Below, piece by piece: positions 1-5,403 of a DNA stretch of 5,403 nucleotides. Each line of letters starts with the position of its first letter. Position 1 is the first letter of the stretch. The DNA is from Bacteroidota bacterium (GTDB lineage: Bacteria; Bacteroidota; Bacteroidia; NS11-12g; UBA955), in the NCBI GenBank assembly GCA_008081305.1, contig VMCP01000016.1, forward strand, positions 1-5,403, read 5' to 3'. The notes under the pieces were generated by a model. It was not told the origin of the DNA and did not search any database. It saw nothing but the letters and a program-made list of their open reading frames with translations. The position numbers and the translations under genes were made by a program.

Positions 1-1710
1 GCCACACTAGATCGCACCAATATGAGTGAAGGATTCCATGAGATAAGAATTATACCGAATGGATACTTATATGCGGGTAGCACTTACTCCGTGGATGCTG
101 AATCTTTCATTGAAGAACGAATTAACGGTACTTGGGGTAGAGCGAAGAACAAAGCGGGACAAGTGATACCTAAGCAAACGAAGAGACACCAATTCACCAC
201 CACTGATGTAGCCATTATAGAACCATACCAAATTGAGAATCAGTTCCCAGAGCCCAATAGGAGTTTTGTCTACACCCGACAAAATAACGTGAAGTTTAAA
301 TTCTTCCAACGTGCTGGCGGTGTTTTCAGTCGTCAAGTAAGCAAGATGAAAAACATCACCAACGGACAAGTGTCTGAGTTTAGCTCACCAATCGATGTTG
401 ATTATTACGCAAAGTTCACCCGTGTTTCAGATGGAGCTCAAGCGATTGTTAAAGTAAATGGCAATCCTCAAAGTCGAAGTGTAACCTTCAATTCTCAGGG
501 ATTACCCACTGGAGAATTGTATAAAATGGAAATCATTCGAATCCCGGAGAATTGTGAACGATACGAAGGTCTATCTTCTAGTATAAGTTCAAATTTCACC
601 TTCCATTTAGCATCATCCTTTGAAACTGCACTCGCAAGGGTACAAAGTAGACTGAATCAAACTTCAAGTTTTAATACAAGCTCTCGCACCATTCTTTCAA
701 ATTCTGGTAATAGTATGAGCGTGCGCAGTATATCTATACCTGAAGGTAGAACAAATACCAATTACTGGTATATGTTAGATAATGCGCATGAAGATGTGTT
801 ATACACGACCTATTTTGGTAAGAGTGAACATACGTCGCTCGAAGCTAAATTGAATAACGTATCTGCCGATAATAAGGTAATGCTGAATTTCAACAAGTCC
901 ATTCCGTGTATTATTCAACTCCGAGACAATGAAAAGCTTTGTCTCAATGATTTCGTTTCCAATGCCAATCGACCTACATTTCAATTGGGGATGACCAGTC
1001 AAAATGCATATTACCGTCGCCTTCAGACTTTTTACGATGATGTGAATCGATTGATTCAACGTAGAATCCTGCGGCCTGCACATTTCCAAAATAGAAACTT
1101 CCAACATTATAATTACAGTCGGTTTACTGTAAACCAAATAAACACCCGAGAGACCCTCATCCCTGGAAATTCTTATTCCAGCATTGTGAGACCAAACCCT
1201 AATAACACGGAATATTGGAATACGGTGCATAAACAACGTTTTACCATATTACAAACACCTGTGGGTGAAGCTTCTAAGTTTCATAAAATCGATCAGGATA
1301 TTGCTGCAATTCAAAATGTGATATCCAATGTCATATCACGTTCATACCCAGCATATAGTTTAACCAGCTTACAAGTCCGTACACAAATTGATAATAACCC
1401 TGATGATGCTGTTCAATACGACCGAATAGATAGTGAAACATCGTCTACTTTATACCGATTAGCTTCTATGAACGATTTAGATCGATCATTGGCACGCGAT
1501 GAGGGTTGGGGTATCAATGCTTATCGAGTAGAGTCTCAATACCAGGCGTTGTTTTCAAATGCCACTAATGCCGTTGAATCTTTCAGCATCATTATCAAGA
1601 ATGTACCTACTGCTAGCATGCAAGAAGTTATGAATCAAAATTCTGGAGGCTTTAACCCAAGGAATAGAAATCAAAATAATTGGAGGAACAACCGAAGATT
1701 TCGTCCATAA
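1..1710 (+). CDS. Large beta-rich envelope-type protein, 3' part (5' end outside window)
   Basis: This is the C-terminal 569 codons of a longer gene. The frame is open from base 1, and the seven codons before the ATG at 22 (ATLDRTN) read smoothly into the protein. That ATG has no ribosome-binding site and is not followed by a signal peptide, so it is probably internal. Residues are numbered from that Met. Residues 5-60 end in a G-Y-L-Y-A-G-S-T-Y-S-V stretch and an F-T-T motif, resembling the last strands of a bacterial Ig-like (SbsA-type) domain. A 'FPEPNRSFVY' segment (75-84) recalls the 'YSYPV..QR.F' motif I remember from large uncharacterised Bacteroidota proteins encoded beside FnIII proteins; this is from memory, not a search. 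Two related segments lie at 192-207 and 261-276. The tail (545-562) is Asn/Arg-rich. There is no transmembrane helix, no T9SS sorting domain and no recognisable catalytic motif. The stop lies 20 nt before the next gene, so the two are probably co-transcribed. Function unknown; an extracytoplasmic location is inferred from the domain type and neighbours. Confidence 0.85.
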   Translation, partial: ATLDRTNMSEGFHEIRIIPNGYLYAGSTYSVDAESFIEERINGTWGRAKNKAGQVIPKQTKRHQFTTTDVAIIEPYQIENQFPEPNRSFVYTRQNNVKFKFFQRAGGVFSRQVSKMKNITNGQVSEFSSPIDVDYYAKFTRVSDGAQAIVKVNGNPQSRSVTFNSQGLPTGELYKMEIIRIPENCERYEGLSSSISSNFTFHLASSFETALARVQSRLNQTSSFNTSSRTILSNSGNSMSVRSISIPEGRTNTNYWYMLDNAHEDVLYTTYFGKSEHTSLEAKLNNVSADNKVMLNFNKSIPCIIQLRDNEKLCLNDFVSNANRPTFQLGMTSQNAYYRRLQTFYDDVNRLIQRRILRPAHFQNRNFQHYNYSRFTVNQINTRETLIPGNSYSSIVRPNPNNTEYWNTVHKQRFTILQTPVGEASKFHKIDQDIAAIQNVISNVISRSYPAYSLTSLQVRTQIDNNPDDAVQYDRIDSETSSTLYRLASMNDLDRSLARDEGWGINAYRVESQYQALFSNATNAVESFSIIIKNVPTASMQEVMNQNSGGFNPRNRNQNNWRNNRRFRP

Positions 1711-1730
1711 TTTAACCATAGATAAATCAG

Positions 1731-1799
1731 ATGAACCGCCTTATACCTTTCATACTAATTACCATTTTATTCACCTCCGTATCTTCTTTAAAGTCGCAG
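1731..1799 (+). other. Signal peptide of the FnIII protein
   Basis: Residues 1-23 have a short N-region with Arg3, a hydrophobic Leu/Ile/Phe core (4-14), then a Ser-rich region with V-S-S (17-19) fitting a type I signal peptidase -3/-1 pattern, followed by L-K-S-Q. The exact cleavage site between residues 19 and 23 cannot be fixed by eye. No cysteine follows the core, so lipoprotein processing is unlikely. The protein should be exported across the inner membrane. Confidence 0.8.
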
Positions 1800-3788
1800 G
1801 GAGATTTTTCGCCCATTTTAAAATTCAAAAAAACAGGTGATAACGAATGTCGAATGAGAATTATTCCTAAGGATTATTTTGAGTCTAAAGCCATTGGACT
1901 ATCCGGAATAAAAATAGAAATCACGCCCTTTGCAACAGATGGAAAGGTGTTAAATAATGTAAATAAACGAACGCTCGCATTAGATACGTTTACTAGGAGC
2001 GAATGGAAATCTTTCAAAATGACCCCACAACTTGCGGCCGTAGCTCAACAATTATTTGCAAAACCCAAACTTTACGGCGCGAGTACAGCTGAACAACTAA
2101 CCAACGCTAAAAAGGTCCAAGAAAATACGTACCTCACCTATTTTATGGCCACCGCCTTTTCTTGGGATGCCGCCGAAAAAGCCAGAACGGGTGTAACACT
2201 TGAACTCAGTGATGACACTGCCTATGTGATTAAAGCTAGCTTGTTGCACTCTAGCCCTTATGTTGAAAATGATACCAACTTTGTCTCAGCAACATACATT
2301 TCAGAAAATTTAAATACGGAACGTCCATTCATTGATGCCGAAGGAAGAGAAAAAGCCGTCAGGCTTTATTGGCCTAAAGATAAAGACCTCATTGCCTATC
2401 ATATCCAAGAGTCAGACTTAAATGGAGAGAATCTCAAATTCATAACGAACAAACCATATGTCAATGCCACCGTTGATAGCGTAAGTAATGATATCTATTA
2501 CGATATCCCTGTTGAGAAAAATTACGTCGTAAAACGATATCGTATTGCTGGCTTTGATGTTTTTGGAGATAGCACCATCTATTCCGATTGGATCAATTCT
2601 TATGGCCGAGATAGAACTCCGCCTCAACGTATTCAAGAAGTCGAAACCAGCTCACGTGGTGAATATCAGGTGACCTTAAAGTGGACCAACCCCTTAGACG
2701 GCGATCGAGACAGAATTGACATTCTTTATGGAAGCAGTGAGAATAAACCCACAGAAAAGTTAGCTACGCTAAACGCCAACGAAAATACGTGGACTCATAC
2801 ATCTGCGAGCAATATTAAAAACAACTATTATTGGGTTGTTGCAATCGATACGGCGGGCAATACCGAAATACCCTTTTCCCGGAAAGTAATCACATTTGAT
2901 AGTGTAGCACCTGCTCCACCTAAGATCATCCGTGCAGAAATTGACACCAGCGGATTGATTGAAATCCTTTGGAATAAAAGTAATATTGAGGACATCCGTG
3001 GTTATAAAATTGGAATGTCTTCATCCCCCAATGAAGTGCCCATTAACCTAACGAATGAGCCACAAGTCGATACAAGTTATCTTGAGAAAATCCCTTTAAG
3101 GGCGGTAAAAGGAACCTATTATTACTTTGTTCGAAGTCAAGATTTAAAAGGGAATATTGGAGATTACTCTGAGCCACTAAAAATCACGTTGCCAGATAAA
3201 ATCCCACCGGCATTCCCCATGATCACAGCAATTCAACCTACCAACCAGGGCAACTTGCAAATAAGCCTAAATCTCCCAAAAGATGAAGACGCAACTTCCA
3301 TGCGTTATAAACGAATCACGGATCAGCGGGATACCTCAGATTGGATCATGCTTGCGCTTCAATCGCAGATTATGGATAGCACGGTGAGTCATAAACATCG
3401 TTATTCATACATCATACAAACCATAGATGATGCAGGTAATCACTCTATAAGCCAGGTGACGGCAAGTAAGAAACCATTCCCAAAGATCATAAACATTAGC
3501 AAGGCAAAAATTCAACTTAACAGAATTAAAGAAACTGCCGATGGAAGCATTTACAATATTAATTGGAACGGCTTACCAGCCAACACAGAGAAAATAAGAT
3601 TATTCAAAAAAGAAGGTGACTCACCCTATTATGAAATCGGGAAATTCGCTCCTTCTTTAAAGCAGATTAAAACCAAGGCTTTAATGAACTATACCGTACA
3701 TCGTTGGGCTATTCGTATCGTTGATGCGGAGGGAAATAATTCCAATCTTTTAGAATCGGATATCCTATACGTTAAACCATTGAAGTAG
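1731..3788 (+). CDS. Secreted multi-fibronectin-type-III-like domain protein
   Basis: A complete 685-aa protein. Residues 1-23 form a Sec signal peptide: R3, a hydrophobic core at 4-17, and likely cleavage between S19 and Q23. There is no lipobox; the only Cys is C40. Residues 28-190 are a divergent N-terminal region with an 'RIIPKDY' motif and a probably helical stretch at 90-151 (EWK, LAAVAQQLFA, FSWDAAEKA) before a strand-like YVIKA. From about 199 to 684 there are five FnIII-like modules (roughly 199-290, 296-390, 393-487, 490-580 and 584-684). Most open with a Pro-rich linker (TPP, APAPP, IPP). All carry an x-D-x-x-G-[ND] motif near the end (DVFGD, DTAGN, DLKGN, DDAGN, DAEGN). The whole resembles a Bacteroidota family of FnIII proteins of about 600-700 aa (recalled, not searched). 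FnIII modules usually mediate binding; no enzyme domain or T9SS sorting domain is visible. The start at 1731 is supported by the signal peptide and the 20-nt gap from the upstream stop. The upstream bases are A/T-rich without Shine-Dalgarno, as usual in this phylum. Partner and process unknown. Confidence 0.9.
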   Translation: MNRLIPFILITILFTSVSSLKSQGDFSPILKFKKTGDNECRMRIIPKDYFESKAIGLSGIKIEITPFATDGKVLNNVNKRTLALDTFTRSEWKSFKMTPQLAAVAQQLFAKPKLYGASTAEQLTNAKKVQENTYLTYFMATAFSWDAAEKARTGVTLELSDDTAYVIKASLLHSSPYVENDTNFVSATYISENLNTERPFIDAEGREKAVRLYWPKDKDLIAYHIQESDLNGENLKFITNKPYVNATVDSVSNDIYYDIPVEKNYVVKRYRIAGFDVFGDSTIYSDWINSYGRDRTPPQRIQEVETSSRGEYQVTLKWTNPLDGDRDRIDILYGSSENKPTEKLATLNANENTWTHTSASNIKNNYYWVVAIDTAGNTEIPFSRKVITFDSVAPAPPKIIRAEIDTSGLIEILWNKSNIEDIRGYKIGMSSSPNEVPINLTNEPQVDTSYLEKIPLRAVKGTYYYFVRSQDLKGNIGDYSEPLKITLPDKIPPAFPMITAIQPTNQGNLQISLNLPKDEDATSMRYKRITDQRDTSDWIMLALQSQIMDSTVSHKHRYSYIIQTIDDAGNHSISQVTASKKPFPKIINISKAKIQLNRIKETADGSIYNINWNGLPANTEKIRLFKKEGDSPYYEIGKFAPSLKQIKTKALMNYTVHRWAIRIVDAEGNNSNLLESDILYVKPLK
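2325..3782 (+). repeat. Five tandem FnIII-like protein modules (about 97-residue period)
   Basis: Residues 199-684 of the FnIII protein repeat with a regular period. The motif x-D-x-x-G-[ND] starts at D276, D373, D471, D566 and D665, giving spacings of 97, 98, 95 and 99 residues. The inter-module Pro linkers at 296, 393 and 490 are exactly 97 apart. Each module has an early Trp or Leu strand (RLYW, TLKW, EILW, ISLNL, NINW) and a late Tyr/Trp-rich strand (VVKRYRIA, YYWVVA, YYYFVR, YSYIIQ, HRWAIR), as in the B/C and F strands of FnIII folds. The repeats are diverged at DNA level, so this is ancient domain duplication rather than a recent DNA repeat. Confidence 0.8.
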
Positions 3789-3919
3789 ACGAAGCCGATA
3801 CATCTTTGAAATTCCATTTCTCGTCGAACGACTGTGAGAATATCGTAGATTTTTAATTTGATTGGACTTATCGTACAATAAAGGCAAAGAAGAGTCTGTT
3901 TATAAAATCTACCACGCAC
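3789..3919. other. Intergenic region between the FnIII and TPR/WG genes
   Basis: These 131 bases contain no credible small gene. TTG at 3780-3782 followed after 18 nt by CATCTTTG at 3801-3808 is a weak match to the Bacteroidota -33/-7 promoter pattern (TTG, about 19 nt, TAnnTTTG), with one mismatch in the -7 box. A bulged hairpin is possible at 3818-3840: TTCTC pairs with GAGAA, an inner GTC pairs with GAC, with a GAAC loop and a three-base bulge. A T-run at 3850-3854 lies nine bases beyond it, which is too far for a standard intrinsic terminator. A 9-bp inverted repeat spans 3845-3912. The gap could hold a promoter, a leader or neither; the downstream gene may equally be read through from upstream. 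Confidence 0.45.
3845..3912. repeat. 9-bp inverted repeat upstream of the TPR/WG gene
   Basis: GTAGATTTT (3845-3853) and AAAATCTAC (3904-3912) are perfect reverse complements separated by 50 nt. The right arm ends 7 nt before the ATG at 3920, where a ribosome would bind. In RNA the arms could close a long-loop stem covering the translation start region; in DNA they could be two half-sites. In an AT-rich 131-base region a chance match of this length is not very unlikely, so a biological role is only a possibility. Confidence 0.4.
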
Positions 3920-3997
3920 ATGAGATACCACCAGATATTAAGAACTATTGGACTCTGCCTTCTTATTAATCTGTCCACCGTTTTTAATATCCAGGCA
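3920..3997 (+). other. Signal peptide of the TPR/WG protein
   Basis: Residues 1-26 have a basic N-region (R2, R8), a hydrophobic core at 9-22 and an I-Q-A motif directly before Q27, a classic signal peptidase I site in Bacteroidota ('AQ' end). C13 sits inside the hydrophobic core after I-G-L and does not make a lipobox, so a soluble exported protein is more likely than a lipoprotein. Confidence 0.8.
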
Positions 3998-5403
3998 CAG
4001 CACTGGAGAACATTTACTAATCCACTGTATAAAGCACATAGGCTGATTAATGATAGCCTCTTTGATGAGGCAAAAGCATTACTTGAATCTAAAAAGCATA
4101 AAATTGACACCCATCATACCATCTGGTATCACTCTAAAAGTAGAATTGCTCTTCATGAACAGAAACTCGATGAAGCACTGAGTCTATCTAAAAAAGCGCT
4201 TTGTGCCATTTTTGAGCTATCAAAATACCCTGAAGAAGAACAAAAATTTAAGGAACTGTATTATTTCGATGATCATTATCTATCGCTTTTTTACAGACAA
4301 ATTTTAGTTTGGCACTTCCATCAAGAAAAATCATCTACTTCAACCAAACAAAACAATGCCCTTCAGGCTCGTTACAAGAGCCAATTAGTCGAATTAATTC
4401 CATGTATAAATCAAAAAAATGTATTGTTTAAGCTTACCTACCCAAGGCTGATTAATCATTTAAAAGCACTGAACGATACGATTGAATTCAACCTTATTCT
4501 CGAACAAAGATCGAGCCCCCTTTTATACGATTACATCAAAGGAATTGGACAAACACCAGAAGAGGTACTCAAAGCGCCAGCGCAACTTAGGTCTTTTTAT
4601 ATCCAAGGAATAGATTCACTCTTTAAATGGGAATTCCAAAAAGCAAAACTTGAAAATACAGAATCTGCATTTTTAGAATACGCAAGGAAGTATTCAGAAT
4701 CTCCTTACAAAACCTTGGCACGAAATCGAGCAGAAGAAATTGCATTCAGAAGATGCAGAGAAAGTAACCTTGAAAATCAGTTCATCGATTACCTAAGAAG
4801 GTACCCCAACGGTAAATATAGAAGTCAAGCACAGAAATTACTCAATTACTTAACCGTTGTTCCTGTACCCATACTCACACTTGATGGAAAGTATAGATAT
4901 GTGGACTCTATGAACAAGCGTTCATGGATTGATTCCACTTATGACTTTGCCTACCCATTTAAACTAAAATACAATCATGCTTGGCTCAACAATGGTACAT
5001 GCTTGATAACGGGGTGCGCCTTGGTGATGAAAAGAGACTCATTCGAAAAAAATAAATGGTTCTACATTGAAAAGGATGGTACCCGATACAATCAAAAGGC
5101 TTACGACGAGATACGTCAAATTAGTTCTAATCGAGCTTTTGTAAGTGTGAATGATCGGTATGGAATCATAAATCAATTTGGAGAAGAAATACTCCCTCCT
5201 GTATTCGAAAAAGTATACTTTGATACACTTAATAAACTAGGAATTGTATTCAATGGAAGTGCTTGGGCTATCGTTAAATCAAACGGCCAAAGATTAACAC
5301 CTTTTGATATTGATTTTATTCCATTAACGGACGTCTTGAATGAAGTGCCCATCGAGACTATACGCTTCACGGATAATCGGATTGTCTGCTTAAAAAAGAA
5401 CAT
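3920..5403 (+). CDS. Secreted TPR and WG-repeat protein, 5' part (3' end outside window)
   Basis: 494 codons are visible and the frame is still open at the right edge. ATG 3920 is the first Met after the in-frame stop at 3854 and opens a good signal peptide (residues 1-26, cleavage predicted after I-Q-A, before Q27), which fixes the start despite the absence of Shine-Dalgarno. Residues 37-94 contain two TPR-like helix pairs (LFDEAKALL, KLDEALSLSKKA). Residues 244-308 hold two copies, 37 residues apart, of a helical repeat (FLEYARKYSESPY and FIDYLRRYPNGKY) of the 'NT..Y..FI.KYPNS' type common in Bacteroidota TPR/WG proteins. From about 324 to the edge there are about four WG-type beta repeats, clearest at 412-427 (DRYGIINQFGEEILPP), with others at 324-370, 379-411 and 448 onward. 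TPR and WG repeats are known as interaction scaffolds; no catalytic residues are seen. It lies 131 nt after the FnIII gene on the same strand, so an envelope role alongside it is inferred. Total length and C-terminal domains are unknown. Confidence 0.88.
   Translation, partial: MRYHQILRTIGLCLLINLSTVFNIQAQHWRTFTNPLYKAHRLINDSLFDEAKALLESKKHKIDTHHTIWYHSKSRIALHEQKLDEALSLSKKALCAIFELSKYPEEEQKFKELYYFDDHYLSLFYRQILVWHFHQEKSSTSTKQNNALQARYKSQLVELIPCINQKNVLFKLTYPRLINHLKALNDTIEFNLILEQRSSPLLYDYIKGIGQTPEEVLKAPAQLRSFYIQGIDSLFKWEFQKAKLENTESAFLEYARKYSESPYKTLARNRAEEIAFRRCRESNLENQFIDYLRRYPNGKYRSQAQKLLNYLTVVPVPILTLDGKYRYVDSMNKRSWIDSTYDFAYPFKLKYNHAWLNNGTCLITGCALVMKRDSFEKNKWFYIEKDGTRYNQKAYDEIRQISSNRAFVSVNDRYGIINQFGEEILPPVFEKVYFDTLNKLGIVFNGSAWAIVKSNGQRLTPFDIDFIPLTDVLNEVPIETIRFTDNRIVCLKKN
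4889..5403 (+). repeat. WG-type beta repeats at protein level (about four, last cut by the edge)
   Basis: From residue 324 of the TPR/WG protein a pattern of aromatic + [VI]-D/E ... G ... [YF]-D/E recurs: KYRYVDSMNK...YDFAYPF, KWFYIEKDG...AYDEI, RYGIINQFGEEILPPVFEKV and AWAIVKSNGQRLTPFDID. The third matches the WG consensus (WG-x-I-[DN]-x-x-G-x-x-[IV]-x-P-x-[YF]-[DE]) very well, with Tyr replacing Trp; the first is the most diverged. These modules are known from the WG_beta_rep family and probably form a beta-rich binding surface. Confidence 0.75.

Noticed and set aside
799..1236. Reverse-strand ORF of 145 codons
   Set aside because: It lies wholly inside the first gene, whose forward frame reads as coherent protein continuing on both sides. 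The reverse translation has no domain-like pattern.
1711..1730. Separate promoter for the FnIII gene in the 20-nt gap
   Set aside because: The gap is too short for a -33/-7 promoter and leader, and no TAnnTTTG-like box is present; co-transcription with the first gene is simpler.
3200..3788. T9SS C-terminal sorting domain on the FnIII protein
   Set aside because: The C-terminus is another FnIII-like module ending in D-I-L-Y-V-K-P; the compact sorting-domain motifs and terminal basic strand of type A/B domains are not seen.
3818..3854. Intrinsic terminator after the FnIII gene
   Set aside because: The hairpin has a three-base bulge and only about eight pairs, and the T-run starts nine bases after the stem rather than directly beneath it.
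3920..3997. Lipoprotein signal (Cys13) on the TPR/WG protein
   Set aside because: C13 is in the middle of the hydrophobic core after I-G-L, without Gly/Ala/Ser at -1, and a good signal peptidase I site follows at I-Q-A.
3689..4110. Two overlapping reverse-strand ORFs of 80 codons around the 3789-3919 gap
   Set aside because: Both overlap the end of the FnIII gene and/or the start of the TPR/WG gene, overlap each other, and have no start context or recognisable protein features. They are shadows allowed by AT-rich sequence.
5173..5403. Reverse-strand ORF reaching the right edge
   Set aside because: The forward frame here encodes clear WG repeats continuous with the upstream protein, so the reverse frame is a shadow.

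Overview
This 5.4-kb window is AT-rich (about 40% GC by eye) and carries three same-strand protein genes that nearly fill it. The organism is most likely a member of Bacteroidota (for example Flavobacteriia, Saprospiria or Cytophagia). Four things point there: no Shine-Dalgarno motif at either visible start, signal peptides ending in the 'SQ'/'AQ' style common in that phylum, an FnIII-repeat protein of a type I recall mainly from Bacteroidota, and a TPR + 'YPNS'-type + WG-repeat protein that is also typical of the phylum.

Layout. (1) Bases 1-1710 hold the C-terminal 569 codons of a large envelope-type protein. Its frame is open to the left edge, so the ATG at 22 is almost certainly internal. 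(2) After only 20 nt comes a complete 685-aa secreted protein (1731-3788). It has a signal peptide, a divergent N-terminal region and about five fibronectin-type-III-like modules, marked by an x-D-x-x-G-[ND] motif recurring every 95-99 residues. (3) A 131-nt gap (3789-3919) has no gene, but it contains a perfect 9-bp inverted repeat, a bulged hairpin and a weak Bacteroidota-type promoter candidate. (4) From 3920 to the right edge runs the 5' part (494 codons) of a secreted protein with N-terminal TPR-like helices, two 37-residue helical repeats and a C-terminal WG-repeat region. It is cut by the window end and starts at an ATG with no Shine-Dalgarno motif.

Taken together, the three genes look like one co-oriented envelope or extracytoplasmic module made of repeat-rich binding scaffolds. 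The first two are almost certainly co-transcribed; the third may be in the same operon or have its own promoter. No catalytic motif is visible in any of them, so I assign no biochemical function. No RNA genes, mobile elements, CRISPR arrays or convincing terminators were seen. Reverse-strand ORFs are shadows of the forward genes.
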